The notes: generated by a model from the sequence alone, not told the origin. A stretch of 64,000 nucleotides of DNA from Allocatelliglobosispora scoriae (GCF_014204945.1 NZ_JACHMN010000001.1:992001-1056000), one strand, 5' to 3'. Positions 1-8,348 are shown, numbered from the stretch's first letter. Numbers and translations: made by a program.

Positions 1-896
1 AGGGCACCGGGCTGCGTGTTCATGCCGTAGCCGGTGTTGACCTCGGTCATCGAGATGGGGAGGTCCTTGTGCGCGAAGCGGTCGATCTGCTTGCGCGCCA
101 GCGCCGTCATGTCGCCGATGTGGGCGATCTTCGACAGCGCGTCGGCGCCGTTGGAGCCGCCCGGGTACCAGTGCAGGATCGCGAAGTCGACCGAGGGACC
201 GGCGATGGTGAGCACGACCTCGTTCCAGGAGCCGGCGTCGCCGCTCGCCACGATGCCGTCGGGCCAGTTGCCGGGCGTGGTGAGCACGACACCGATCTTG
301 ATCGTCGGGTCGACCGCCTTCATCGCCTGTGCGAAGAGCTTGACGTTGCGGGCGTACTCGGCGGGGCTCTTGTCGGCGTGGTCGTCGGCCTCCCAGGCGC
401 CGCCGTAGTGGCCGTTGCCGTAGATCTCGTTGCCGATCTCCCAGTACTTCACGCCGTAGTGCTTGTCCACGTTGGCGTAGCGGACCCAGTCGGCGGCCTC
501 CTGCGGCGTACCCGTGCCGTAGTTGGCGATCACCATCGGCCTCGCACCGGCGCGCTGGACACCGGCCATGAAGTGGTCGAAGTCGGTGTCGGGGGCGACG
601 TAGCCGCCGGGGGCGGTGTTGTCGCGCCAGTGGTAGATGTCGGCGTAGGAGCCGCCGGGGTAGCGCATGAGCTGCACTCCGGCGTCGTGCATGAGGTCGG
701 CGACGGGCGCCGAGCCGAGGTGGGTGTCCCAGACGGCGTGGTTGACGCCGATCGCGGCGTCGCTGACCGTCTCCAGCCCGGCCCGGGCGTTGACGGTCAC
801 GGTGACCGCGGGGTCGGCCTGGGCCGGGGCGGTCGGCAGGGTGAGGGATGCTGCCGCCAGGGAGAGGGCGAGCAGGATGGTGCGACTTGTTCTCAT
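1..896 (-). CDS. Secreted clan-A glycoside hydrolase (arabinofuranosidase-like), C-terminus cut by window edge
   Basis: The gene reads from ATG at 896 and is still open at base 1, so about 298 residues are visible and the C-terminus is missing. The N-terminus (MRTSRTILLALSLAAASL, cleavage near APAQA-DP) is a Sec signal peptide, so the enzyme should act outside the cell. The mature part looks like a TIM-barrel glycosidase: RYPGG near residue 75, YWEIGNEIYG near 150 with the NE pair expected of the acid/base glutamate, and ISMTEVN near 285 as a candidate nucleophile. This layout resembles GH39/GH51-like alpha-L-arabinofuranosidases and related hemicellulases; the exact family is not settled by eye. 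A CebR-like palindrome lies in its promoter, which points to control by plant-polysaccharide breakdown products. The neighbouring lipase is divergent and separately expressed. Confidence 0.85.
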   Translation of the reverse strand, partial: MRTSRTILLALSLAAASLTLPTAPAQADPAVTVTVNARAGLETVSDAAIGVNHAVWDTHLGSAPVADLMHDAGVQLMRYPGGSYADIYHWRDNTAPGGYVAPDTDFDHFMAGVQRAGARPMVIANYGTGTPQEAADWVRYANVDKHYGVKYWEIGNEIYGNGHYGGAWEADDHADKSPAEYARNVKLFAQAMKAVDPTIKIGVVLTTPGNWPDGIVASGDAGSWNEVVLTIAGPSVDFAILHWYPGGSNGADALSKIAHIGDMTALARKQIDRFAHKDLPISMTEVNTGYGMNTQPGA

Positions 897-924
897 CGTC
901 GGGCGTCCTTACGGGATCGATGAA

Positions 925-967
925 TGGAAGCGCTCCCAAGGGTGCTGCACGCACTTGAATGTGTCAA
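925..967 (-). promoter_or_regulatory. Promoter of the glycosidase with CebR-type LacI operator
   Basis: On the minus strand a perfect -35 box TTGACA (962-967) is followed after 17 nt by a weak -10 box CACCCT (939-944). Directly downstream is TGGGAGCGCTTCCA (925-938), one mismatch from the 14-bp palindrome TGGGAGCGCTCCCA bound by the cellobiose-responsive repressor CebR in Streptomyces. The palindrome covers the expected transcription start, as expected for repression. The regulator itself is not in the window. Confidence 0.7.
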
Positions 968-1071
968 TCACATGAACGGAACCGGCAATCTTACCGATGT
1001 CTGGACCCGTCCCGGCAGCGAGACTTCTCCGCAACGCCCCGTCCCTATCCTCCCCGAAGGGGGTTCGTCCC

Positions 1072-1746
1072 ATGCGTCTGCGCCACCGTCTCGCCGCACT
1101 CGCCGTCGCCCTGGTCGCCACGTCCGCCGTGGTCCTGGCACCGGCCACCACGGCCAACGCCGCCACGAACACGCCCGTGATCTTCGTGCACGGCTACACC
1201 GGCAACGCCTCCAACTGGACGACCGCGCTCTCGGTCTTCCGCGCCGGCGGATTCACCAAGGTGTACACCTACGACTACAACTGGGCCGGCTCCAACGAGA
1301 TCAGCGCGGCGGGCCTGCGTACCTTCGTCAACCAGGTCCGCAGCCAGACCGGCGCCGCCAAGGTCGCCATCGTCAACCACTCCATGGGCGGCCTGGTCAC
1401 CCGGTGGTACCTCGAAGAGCTCGGCGGCTCCCAGTACGTCAGCCACGTCGCGTCGATCGCCGGCGCCAACCACGGCACCACCTTCGCAGGGGCGTGCCTG
1501 ATCAACATCTCCTGTATCGAGATGTACCCGGGGTCGCTGTTCATCCTCGACCTGTCCGACGGCGACGAGACCCCGGGCAGCGCCAAGTACGCCAGCTGGT
1601 ACTCGGCCTGCGACGGCATCATCCTGCCCTACACCAGCACCCGGCTGACCGGGGCCACGAACAACAATGTGGCCTGTGAGACCCACATCGGGTTCCTCAC
1701 CAACACCAGCGTGCTCACCCAGATCCGCAGCTTCATCGCGGCCTGA
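1072..1746 (+). CDS. Secreted triacylglycerol lipase (Lipase_2/LipA-like alpha/beta hydrolase)
   Basis: This 224-residue protein begins at ATG 1072 after the purine-rich stretch GAAGGGGG; an upstream in-frame start at 997 would bury the signal peptide and was rejected. Residues 1-34 form a Sec signal peptide ending in ATTANA-AT. The mature protein is a compact alpha/beta hydrolase of the Bacillus LipA type: oxyanion-loop motif VIFVHGYTGNASNW, nucleophile elbow NHSMGG (Ser near residue 103), and a catalytic His probably in CETHIGF. The length matches small class-2 lipases without a lid. It probably hydrolyses short- and medium-chain acylglycerols extracellularly. A strong hairpin follows the stop, so it is likely monocistronic. 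Confidence 0.88.
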   Translation: MRLRHRLAALAVALVATSAVVLAPATTANAATNTPVIFVHGYTGNASNWTTALSVFRAGGFTKVYTYDYNWAGSNEISAAGLRTFVNQVRSQTGAAKVAIVNHSMGGLVTRWYLEELGGSQYVSHVASIAGANHGTTFAGACLINISCIEMYPGSLFILDLSDGDETPGSAKYASWYSACDGIILPYTSTRLTGATNNNVACETHIGFLTNTSVLTQIRSFIAA

Positions 1747-1755
1747 CCCCGATCC

Positions 1756-1789
1756 GTGCTCCCCGCCTACGGTGGTAGGCGGGGAGCAC
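1756..1789 (+). terminator. Strong hairpin terminator after lipase
   Basis: A perfect 15-bp inverted repeat (GTGCTCCCCGCCTAC, 1756-1770, and its complement at 1775-1789) with a 4-nt loop lies 9 bp after the lipase stop and before the next gene. There is no U-tract, which is common for actinomycete terminators. Confidence 0.85.
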
Positions 1790-1814
1790 TTCTGCGAATG
1801 AACGGAGATCCACC

Positions 1815-2885
1815 ATGACCGCCTCCTGGACGCTGGCCGTCGGCCGCGACGACCTGGCGCGCACCGCGCTGGTCGCGAACCCGCTGCCGGAGCCCGCCGA
1901 CGGCGAGGCGGTGCTGCGCGTGCACCGGGTCGGCATCACCGCCAACAACGTCACCTACGCCGTGCTCGGCGACTCCTACCGCTACTGGGAGTTCTTCCCC
2001 GCCACGGCACGCGGGCTCGACGAGCGGTGGGGGCTGCCGCCGGTGTGGGGGTTCAGCGAGGTCGCAGCGTCCACCGTGCCCGGTGTGGAGCCGGGCCAGC
2101 GGTTCTACGGCTACCTGCCGCCCGCCACGCACCTCGTCGTGCGGCCCGGCCGGGTCGACGGGCAGGGGTTCCGGGACACCAGCGGGAACCGCGCCGACCT
2201 GCCCTCGCCCTACAACGCCTACCGGCGGACCACCGGCGACCCCGCTTACGAGGCCGAACGCGAGGACCTGCTCATCCTGTTCCGCCCGCTGTTCTTCACC
2301 TCCTACATGCTCGCCGACCACCTCGCCGACCAGGGCTTCTTCGGCGCCCGCACGCTGGTCCTGTCGTCGGCGTCGAGCAAGACCGCCTACGCCGCCGCGT
2401 TCGAGCTGCACGGCACGGGCCCTCGCGTCGTCGGCCTCACCTCGGCGGACAACGTCGAGTTCACCCGGGGTCTCGGGTGCTACGACGAGGTGCTCGGCTA
2501 CGACGACGTGGCGTCGCTCGAGCGGGTGCCCACGGCGTACCTCGACCTGTCCGGCCGCCCCGGGGTGCGGGCCGAGCTGCGCGAGCACCTCGGCGACCGG
2601 CTGGTGCACGACATCGCCGTCGGGCTCACGTCGCAGACCCCCAACGCCACCAGCGCCGCGGCGGTCTTCTTCGCGCCGGACCAGATGCGCAAGCGGACCC
2701 TCGACTGGGGCCGGGCCGGGCTGGACGAGCGCTTCAGCGCCGCCTGGCAGCGGTTCGCGGGCACCGCCGAGACGTGGGTCGATGTCGCGGTGGGGCGCGG
2801 GCCGCAAGCGCTGCGGGCGGCGTGGCTCGACGTGCTCGCCGGGCACACGCCGCCGCGGACGGGCCACGTCCTGGACCTGCGCTGA
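1815..2885 (+). CDS. DUF2855 family protein
   Basis: A 356-residue protein starting at ATG 1815 behind the ribosome binding site CGGAG. The sequence (AVGRDDLARTALV, then RVGITANNVTYAVLGDSYRYWEFFPA) matches the actinobacterial DUF2855 family, which is distantly like medium-chain reductase/quinone-oxidoreductase folds: an N-terminal GroES-like part and a central segment with LVLSSASSKTAYAAAFEL that resembles the nucleotide-binding step of those enzymes. No biochemical function is established for the family. It stands alone, with a hairpin before it and the convergent mraY-like gene after it. Confidence 0.8.
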   Translation: MTASWTLAVGRDDLARTALVANPLPEPADGEAVLRVHRVGITANNVTYAVLGDSYRYWEFFPATARGLDERWGLPPVWGFSEVAASTVPGVEPGQRFYGYLPPATHLVVRPGRVDGQGFRDTSGNRADLPSPYNAYRRTTGDPAYEAEREDLLILFRPLFFTSYMLADHLADQGFFGARTLVLSSASSKTAYAAAFELHGTGPRVVGLTSADNVEFTRGLGCYDEVLGYDDVASLERVPTAYLDLSGRPGVRAELREHLGDRLVHDIAVGLTSQTPNATSAAAVFFAPDQMRKRTLDWGRAGLDERFSAAWQRFAGTAETWVDVAVGRGPQALRAAWLDVLAGHTPPRTGHVLDLR

Positions 2886-2940
2886 GTGCTGCCGGCGCAG
2901 CCGTTGCGAACCAGTCGGCCCCTACCCGGCCATCGGCCGG

Positions 2941-4038
2941 TCAGGGCAGGTGGCTGAGGAAGTCGCCGTAGAAGAAGCCCAGCCCGGCGAGCACGCCCGC
3001 GCCCGCGATGATCCAGAACCTGGTCACAATCGTGACCTCGGCCCAGCCGACCAACTCGAAGTGGTGATGCAGCGGCGACATCCGGAACACCCGCTTGCCG
3101 GTGGTCTTGAAGGAGACGTACTGGATGATCCGCGACATCGTGATGATCACGAACAGCGCGGCCAGTACCGGCAGGAGCAGCACGGTCCGGGTGGCGACCG
3201 CCTCCCCGGCGATGAGGCCGCCCAGCGCCATGGAACCGGTGTCGCCCATGATGATCCGCGCCGGGGAGGTGTTCCACCACAGGAAGCCGAGCAGGGCTCC
3301 GGCGGCCCCGCCGGCGACCAGCGCCGTCTCCAGCGGATCCCGGGCCTGGTAGCAGAACGCCGACTGCATCGCCGGAGCTCCGCACCAGTGCTGGTACTGC
3401 CAGAACGAGATCAGCCCGTACGCGGACAGCACGATGATCGATGTTCCGGTCGCGAGGCCGTCGAGCCCGTCGGTCAGGTTGACGGCGTTCGTGGCCGCCA
3501 TGACGATCGCGATGAAGACGAGCACGGCACCGACCTGGCCGACGTCCAGCCAGCTGATCTCGCGGACGAACGACAGCCGCGTGCCGGACACCGACCACCC
3601 GGCCGCGTTCGGAAAGCCCAGCGCCACCACGCCGAATCCCGTGCCGACCACCAGCTGCAGGACCAGCTTCCAGCGCCCGCTCAAACCGGCGGTGTTCTTC
3701 TTCGTGACCTTCAGGAAGTCGTCGACGAACCCGATGCCGCCGCAGAACACCATCAAGCCGAGCAGGACCAATCCGGTGATCGTCATCCCCGACGGGACGA
3801 TCTGGGCCGCCGGGAGCGCGTTCATCACCATGTGGCCGGCCAGGTAGGCCAGCACGGTGCCGACGACGAAGATCAATCCGCCCATGGTGGGGGTGCCTCG
3901 TTTGACCTGATGCGCGGCCGGATTGATGTCGCGGATCGGCTGGCCTGCTCGCAGCCGCACCAGACCCCGGGCGGCCAGCGGTGTGCAGACCAGAGCGAAG
4001 GCGAACGCAACGGCGGCGGCCACGACCAGGGAGAGCAT
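2941..4038 (-). CDS. mraY: Stand-alone MraY-type phospho-N-acetylmuramoyl-pentapeptide transferase
   Basis: A 365-residue polytopic membrane protein that should transfer phospho-MurNAc-pentapeptide from UDP to undecaprenyl phosphate, the first membrane step of peptidoglycan synthesis. Family signatures are complete: [12 protein letters not shown] (43-54), GFVDDFLKV with the DD pair, [10 protein letters not shown] near 190, the loop [15 protein letters not shown] near 265, and [11 protein letters not shown] near 325. It starts at ATG 4038 with AGGAGG about 10 nt upstream. Its neighbours are a DUF2855 gene and an unknown membrane protein, not the murE/murF/murD genes that normally flank mraY, so it is probably a paralogue, perhaps for sporulation, a resistant target copy or polymer synthesis. 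All catalytic motifs are present, so it is likely active. Confidence 0.9.
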   Translation of the reverse strand: MLSLVVAAAVAFAFALVCTPLAARGLVRLRAGQPIRDINPAAHQVKRGTPTMGGLIFVVGTVLAYLAGHMVMNALPAAQIVPSGMTITGLVLLGLMVFCGGIGFVDDFLKVTKKNTAGLSGRWKLVLQLVVGTGFGVVALGFPNAAGWSVSGTRLSFVREISWLDVGQVGAVLVFIAIVMAATNAVNLTDGLDGLATGTSIIVLSAYGLISFWQYQHWCGAPAMQSAFCYQARDPLETALVAGGAAGALLGFLWWNTSPARIIMGDTGSMALGGLIAGEAVATRTVLLLPVLAALFVIITMSRIIQYVSFKTTGKRVFRMSPLHHHFELVGWAEVTIVTRFWIIAGAGVLAGLGFFYGDFLSHLP

Positions 4039-4086
4039 CGGCGGTGTACCTCCTGGTGGGGACAGGGCAGGCTCGCTGAGCGGCTC

Positions 4087-4092
4087 AGTTTA
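4087..4092 (-). promoter_or_regulatory. -10 box (TAAACT) for mraY-like gene
   Basis: On the minus strand TAAACT fits the TAnnnT pattern and would start a transcript with a leader of about 40 nt that carries the AGGAGG site of the mraY paralogue. No convincing -35 box was seen. The stretch to 4217 contains nothing else recognisable. Confidence 0.45.
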
Positions 4093-4217
4093 CGGTGCGT
4101 GCCCGCCCGGCGGTGCCCCTCCGGGATTGGTGCGACTCGGTGCCGGTCATGTCCTGCGGCACGGGCACGATCGCCTGGTCGATCAGCGCTTCAGGAACAC
4201 GAGCCGGTGGGCCGCGC

Positions 4218-5096
4218 TCAGGGGACGCGCAGCTCGGGGAGGAGCGAGGCGGGGCTGACGGGCTTGAACAGCGGTCGCGGCTGGGCGGAGAAGTCGAGCG
4301 AGTACAGCGACTGGTAGCTCGGCAGCAGCGCGGTGCTGCGGATCGGCGCCCCGCCGGGCAGCGCGACCAGGAACTTCCAGGCCTTGCCGTCCACGAGGGT
4401 GTCGAACGCGAGAACCCACTCGACGTAGGAGGTCTTCGTGATCCCCATCAGCCGCAGCGGGACCGTCTCCTGGGGCGCGACGTTGACGACCTTCGAGTCG
4501 AAGTAGGCGCCGCCGAGCTTCGCCGTCGTCGTGTCGTAGGCGAGCGCCGCCGGGTCGCGGGCGTCGAGGTCGAATCCGATCTCGACGACCTCGGTCTCCC
4601 CCTGCGACCGGACGAAGACCAGGCTGCCCCCGAAGGGCTTGTCCCGCTTGGAGACGACCGGACGCAGATTGGTGATGACCACCGGCCTGGGGCCACACCC
4701 CGTCACCGCCACCTTCAGCGAGGTGCCGGCCTTGCCCATCGACTGCACCGGGGTGAAGGGCGCGAGCGTCGCGTCGGTCGCCTCGCTGTTGTCGGCCCGG
4801 TTGAGTTCGTCGATCACCTCTGTCGGCAGCTTCGCCGGCGTCGCCCACCACATGCTGGGCCGGAAGGCGTAGGAGAGGCTGATGCTGGCGGCCGGGCCAC
4901 CGGACCGGCACGGCTCGCCCGCGACGACCGCGCCGGGGAGTTCGGCCTCGGCGGCGGGCCAGATCAGGTCGGCGATCTTCCCGCCGAGCGGCGAGATCAC
5001 GGCCCCGACGACCAGCAGCGCGATCGTCCCGAGGGTGGCGATGAGCTTGGTGCGAAACCGATGGGTGGGCGCGTCGGCGCGGGGCGAGTTCGGCAC
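4218..5096 (-). CDS. Membrane-anchored protein of unknown function
   Basis: A 292-residue protein. After a basic N-terminus there is one hydrophobic segment (LIATLGTIALLVVGAVISPLGG, about 18-39), so the protein probably has a type II topology with about 250 residues outside the membrane. The outer part is beta-rich with regularly spaced strands (TSLKVAVTGCGPRPVVITNLRPVV, ETVPLRLMGIT, SYVEWVLAFDTL) and two cysteines (in EPCRSGG and TGCGPRP) that could form a disulfide. I do not recognise a family. It is divergent from a possible 50-residue gene and is not obviously in an operon. Confidence 0.7.
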   Translation of the reverse strand: MPNSPRADAPTHRFRTKLIATLGTIALLVVGAVISPLGGKIADLIWPAAEAELPGAVVAGEPCRSGGPAASISLSYAFRPSMWWATPAKLPTEVIDELNRADNSEATDATLAPFTPVQSMGKAGTSLKVAVTGCGPRPVVITNLRPVVSKRDKPFGGSLVFVRSQGETEVVEIGFDLDARDPAALAYDTTTAKLGGAYFDSKVVNVAPQETVPLRLMGITKTSYVEWVLAFDTLVDGKAWKFLVALPGGAPIRSTALLPSYQSLYSLDFSAQPRPLFKPVSPASLLPELRVP

Positions 5097-5158
5097 TGGG
5101 CGGACTCTACCGGCAATGCATCGTCAAGTCTCACTCCAACCAGGGCCGCTGCCTCGGG

Positions 5159-5164
5159 TACGCT
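5159..5164 (+). promoter_or_regulatory. -10 box TACGCT at leaderless distance
   Basis: TACGCT ends 7 nt before ATG 5172, the spacing expected when transcription begins at the start codon itself. It supports the small gene that follows. Confidence 0.4.
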
Positions 5165-5171
5165 CCCACGC

Positions 5172-5324
5172 ATGGAGCCGAGGATGGTGGCCGACGGCAA
5201 CGCCGCCCGCCGCGACGCCGACCACAACGCGACGCTCCACACCGTCTACCGCGCCTTCGGCGACGTCCGCCCGACCGACGCGGTCCTCATGCTCATCGCC
5301 TCAGGTCAGGCCGCTTCCTCGTAG
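5172..5324 (+). CDS. Possible 50-residue leaderless small protein
   Basis: ATG 5172 opens a 50-codon frame (MEPRMVADGNAARRDADHNA...). It has no Shine-Dalgarno site but lies at leaderless spacing from a TACGCT box. The protein is hydrophilic, without signal or membrane segment, and ends 19 bp inside the 3' end of the convergent acetyltransferase gene. It could be a real small gene, a remnant or chance. No family was recognised. Confidence 0.3.
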   Translation: MEPRMVADGNAARRDADHNATLHTVYRAFGDVRPTDAVLMLIASGQAASS

Positions 5325-6178
5325 CGGGCCCGGCGGGCCACCGTGGCGAAGCCCAGCCCGGCGAAGAGCCCGGCCGAGGCGGGGTTGTCGACGTTGACGT
5401 CGAGGAAGACCTCACCGTCGGGCGAGGCCTCGCGCATGCGCTCCAGCCCGGCGACGGCGAGCGCCCGCCCCAGCCGGCGCTGGCGCCACTGCGGCACGAC
5501 ACCGACCTGGATGAGGAAACCCTCGGCGCAGGTGACGAACCCGGCCGGGGCGCCGTCGGCATCGCGGGCGAGCAGCGAGGAGGCGGGGAGGAACTCGTCG
5601 TCGACGGTCCAGTCGATCCACTGCTGCGCGGTCCAGTTCGGGAAGCCGGGGCGGTCGGCGAACGAGGCCTGGTAGGCCTCGAAGAACGCGTCCTGGTTGT
5701 CGGCGGTCCACGCCTCGACGGTGAGCTCGCCGGGGAGCGGCTCGCCCTTGAACGGCTCCCGCAGCGAGCGGTAGAGCACGTCCTCGGCGAAGGTCTGGCG
5801 CAGGCCGCGCGAGGCGAACAGCTGGTGCGCCTCGGCGCTGAGCGCCTCGGTCTCCACCCGCAGGGCGCCGGGCAGCGGGCGCGCCTCGGCGATGAGCCGG
5901 TCGAGCAGCTCGCCGCCGATGCCGCGGGCGCGCTGCTCGGGGTGGACGAGGCCGACCGCGACGGCGGTCTGGCCGACGGTGCGCACGGATCCGACGGCGA
6001 TGAGCTGCTCGGTCTCGAAGGCACCGATCGCGGTGACGCCGTCGGCCGTGTACCGCCGCTCCAGGAAAGCGGGCGAGGCGGTGGAGACGAGCCCGCCGTC
6101 GGCGGTGACGGCGGCCTGCGCCAGCTCGGCGACGACGCCTAGGTCGTCGGGGGTCAGCGCACGCCAGTGGATCGTCAC
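5306..6178 (-). CDS. Tandem double-domain GNAT N-acetyltransferase
   Basis: A 290-residue protein made of two GNAT domains. The N-terminal half (MTIHWRALTPDDLGVVAELAQAA...) contains VGLVHPEQRARGIGGELLDRLI, a typical acetyl-CoA motif A with the R-x-x-G-x-G core. The C-terminal half contains VGVVPQWRQRRLGRALAVAGLERM, then DVNVDNPASAGLFAGLGFATVARRARYE, the usual motif B ending. This two-domain layout occurs in mycothiol synthase MshD and related actinobacterial enzymes; the substrate here is unknown. GTG 6178 was chosen because GAGAGG lies about 10 nt upstream; the frame remains open much further upstream but that extension reads into unrelated coding sequence. Confidence 0.85.
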   Translation of the reverse strand: MTIHWRALTPDDLGVVAELAQAAVTADGGLVSTASPAFLERRYTADGVTAIGAFETEQLIAVGSVRTVGQTAVAVGLVHPEQRARGIGGELLDRLIAEARPLPGALRVETEALSAEAHQLFASRGLRQTFAEDVLYRSLREPFKGEPLPGELTVEAWTADNQDAFFEAYQASFADRPGFPNWTAQQWIDWTVDDEFLPASSLLARDADGAPAGFVTCAEGFLIQVGVVPQWRQRRLGRALAVAGLERMREASPDGEVFLDVNVDNPASAGLFAGLGFATVARRARYEEAA

Positions 6179-6264
6179 GTCAAAGCCTCTCTTCGATGCC
6201 GGCGGGCTCCCCCGCACCGGCAGCACACCACGATAGCGGCAGCGCGCCCGTGTCTCACATCGAG

Positions 6265-6777
6265 TTACGCCGAGGGCGAGGGTTCGCTGGTCGCGGCGGG
6301 TTGGCTGCCGGAGAACCAGTGGACCCAGACGACGACCGTGTCCGTGCCGTCGAGGTCGAACATGAGGCTGCGGCAGGCGGTGGGGGTGCAGGCCGAGGCG
6401 ATGCCGGAGACGGTGGCCGGCTTCTCCGGATGCCACCAGCCGGGTACCTCGCTCGCCGGGACACCCCTCTCCTGTGCCACGGCGGCGGGAAGGTCGTTGG
6501 TGGACTGGAAGGCGGCGAGTTCGCTGCGGGGAAAGGCGATCCGGGCGTAGAGAACCGTGTCCGTCCACTCGCTGAGCGCGGAGTCGAGCAGCTCGCTGTC
6601 GGCGGGGAACCGCAACTGCGAGATCGCGGCGACCTCGCCGAGACTCGGCTCGGACGGGCAGCCGAGAGCACAGTGCGCGACCGTGAACCCGGCATAGCCG
6701 CAGCCTGCCAGCAGGATCACGACGACACCGATGATGACCTTCGTACGCAGCCGGAGTCCGGTCTTGAGCAGTGGCAC
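6265..6777 (-). CDS. Putative lipoprotein or membrane-anchored protein
   Basis: A 170-residue protein from GTG 6777. The N-terminus (MPLLKTGLRLRTK followed by VIIGVVVILLAGC) has basic residues, a hydrophobic stretch and a plausible lipobox LAGC, so it may be a lipoprotein; it could also stay as a single-pass anchor. The mature part carries cysteine pairs in AHCALGCPSEP and ASACTPTACRS, which suggests disulfides outside the cell, and ends in a Ser/Pro tail. No family was recognised. A similarly oriented unknown gene lies 62 bp upstream. Confidence 0.65.
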   Translation of the reverse strand: MPLLKTGLRLRTKVIIGVVVILLAGCGYAGFTVAHCALGCPSEPSLGEVAAISQLRFPADSELLDSALSEWTDTVLYARIAFPRSELAAFQSTNDLPAAVAQERGVPASEVPGWWHPEKPATVSGIASACTPTACRSLMFDLDGTDTVVVWVHWFSGSQPAATSEPSPSA

Positions 6778-6839
6778 CGGCGCAGCATAGCGACGCGGCG
6801 GCAGGATGTCTGAGGTCGTGGCCGGCGAGGACGAGCGCG

Positions 6840-7481
6840 TCAGGCGGCCCGGTGCCGTCCGACCACGGCCGGCCGCTGCTCGCCGCCGAGCAGCTCGTGC
6901 ACACCGCCGAGGTCGGGGATGTCGGGGACCAGCTTCGCGATCGCGGCGGCGAGCTCCGCCCGGCGGGGGTAGTCCGCCCAGAGCTGCGGCGACCGCTGGA
7001 GCAGGGTGACCGCCGGGCGGGCCCAGTTTGTGACGCTGAACCAGCCCTCCGCCGCCCGGTAGGCCGCCTCTCCGCCCAGCACCGGCGTCAGCTTGACGAC
7101 GGCGTCGCGCAGGTGCTCGTCGGCCTCCTCCGGGTCCGGCAGCTTCGGGTCCGAGCTCGCCAGCGGCCACGAGACGCGGAACCGCACGGCCTGGTCCAGC
7201 GCACGCAGCAACCCGTCGGCGACGGGCACGACCAGAGACCCCGGCTCCGCGCCGAGGTCGACCAGGGAGCCGCAGAGGATCGAGAATCGGCCGCCGGCAC
7301 CGACGCTCTGGCTGGTCAGCAGCCAGGCGCACCGTTCGAGCGCGGGGGTCAGGTCGCGCGGCGAGGCCTTCTGCGCGGTGCTCCACAGCCCCTGCGCCGC
7401 CTCCTCGAAGGCCACCGCGCCGTCGGCCTCCTCGAGCTGATCGCAGTATTTGGCGAGCTTGCGGGAGGAGCCGAAAATCAT
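6840..7481 (-). CDS. Protein of unknown function, 213 residues
   Basis: A soluble, mostly helical 213-residue protein (MIFGSSRKLAKYCDQLEEADGAV...) without signal peptide or membrane segment. Amphipathic helices repeat through the length (FEEAAQGLWSTAQKA, DGLLRALDQAVRFR, RRAELAAAIAKLVPDI), giving a vaguely armadillo/HEAT-like look. It lies upstream of the putative lipoprotein gene on the same strand and could share its transcript. No family or function is assigned. Confidence 0.65.
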   Translation of the reverse strand: MIFGSSRKLAKYCDQLEEADGAVAFEEAAQGLWSTAQKASPRDLTPALERCAWLLTSQSVGAGGRFSILCGSLVDLGAEPGSLVVPVADGLLRALDQAVRFRVSWPLASSDPKLPDPEEADEHLRDAVVKLTPVLGGEAAYRAAEGWFSVTNWARPAVTLLQRSPQLWADYPRRAELAAAIAKLVPDIPDLGGVHELLGGEQRPAVVGRHRAA

Positions 7482-7578
7482 GGGCGGATGCTACCGCGCG
7501 GCCGATCACCGCGCGCCCCGCGGTGGGGCTTCATCAACTTATTGACAGCCATGGCGGCGAAGGGCGACCCTGTCGCCC

Positions 7579-7803
7579 ATGACCCCGCGCCACGCTGCCG
7601 CCCTCGTCGTCGCCGTCCTCGCCGCGCTCGCCGTCCCGGGGACGGCATTCGCGCTCCCGCCGGAGCAGAGCGGCTTCGGCGGCGGACCGGCCGTCCACGG
7701 TGCGGCCCCGGCGAGTTGCGCTCCCGGCGGCACCGTGGGCGGCCTGCACCAGGCCCCCGCCTCGTGGGTGGCCACGGTCTGCGGCGGCCGGACCGGGCTG
7801 TGA
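7579..7803 (+). CDS. Small secreted peptide, 74 residues
   Basis: The first 26 residues (MTPRHAAALVVAVLAALAVPGTAFA) form a clear Sec signal peptide, leaving a mature peptide of about 48 residues rich in Gly, Ala and Pro with two cysteines (PASCAPGG and TVCGGRTG) that could pair. TTGACA at 7542-7547 could be a -35 box with the weak -10 GACCCT 18 nt later. No known family; a morphogen, signal or bacteriocin-like peptide are all possible, none supported directly. Confidence 0.5.
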   Translation: MTPRHAAALVVAVLAALAVPGTAFALPPEQSGFGGGPAVHGAAPASCAPGGTVGGLHQAPASWVATVCGGRTGL

Positions 7804-7847
7804 GCTGAGAAGATCACCAACCCCGGGCCGGTACGCCGACCGCTCGC

Positions 7848-8252
7848 TCAGCACCCCGCCCGGCGCGAGCGCGTCAGCCCGATGATGAGGATCACCGCCA
7901 CTGTGGTGTGCAGCGCGGCGAGGCCGAGCTTAGAGGCGGTCGTGACCCCGCCGAGGGTTCCCGCCAGCGACACGATGAAGACGGCGACCGCGACGATCGT
8001 CCACACTCGACGCGGATGCGCCACCGAGCGCTCCAGCAGCGCGAGCAGCGCCCACCCCGCCAGCCCCACCACGACGGCGGCGATCGCCACGGCCAGGGCG
8101 CCGACGCGGGTGACGGAGCCGCCGGTGCGGGCGGCGAGGTCGATGTGCGAGAGCTCGTGCAGCGAGGTCCAGGTGATCAAGGCGGCGACGGTGGCGCCGC
8201 CGACGGTGGCGGCCCGCCCGATGCGGGTGCGGTTCGTAGAGGTGTCAGTCAT
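7848..8252 (-). CDS. DUF6069-like four-helix membrane protein
   Basis: A 134-residue protein starting at ATG 8252 (MTDTSTNRTRIGRAATVGG). Four hydrophobic helices can be seen: about 12-32, 48-70, 83-103 and 108-127, with short polar loops and a basic C-terminus. Size, topology and the S/T-rich start followed by a first helix resemble the actinobacterial DUF6069 family. Function is unknown. It is divergent from the histidine kinase gene and could be its target or unrelated. Confidence 0.7.
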   Translation of the reverse strand: MTDTSTNRTRIGRAATVGGATVAALITWTSLHELSHIDLAARTGGSVTRVGALAVAIAAVVVGLAGWALLALLERSVAHPRRVWTIVAVAVFIVSLAGTLGGVTTASKLGLAALHTTVAVILIIGLTRSRRAGC

Positions 8253-8348
8253 GCCCACAGCTTCCGGCCGGGTGCCGTACCGCCACATCGGCCGCGGCGC
8301 GAGCGGGCGTACGACTTTGGTCGGTCGCCGCCGACCTGCGCCGACGCA

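Noticed and set aside
997..1071. Earlier start of the lipase gene
   Set aside because: It would place 25 polar residues before a clear signal peptide; ATG 1072 has a purine-rich site upstream.
6179..6904. Upstream extension of the double GNAT gene
   Set aside because: The frame stays open but crosses the separate lipoprotein gene in another frame, gives no conserved sequence, and a good ribosome site supports GTG 6178.
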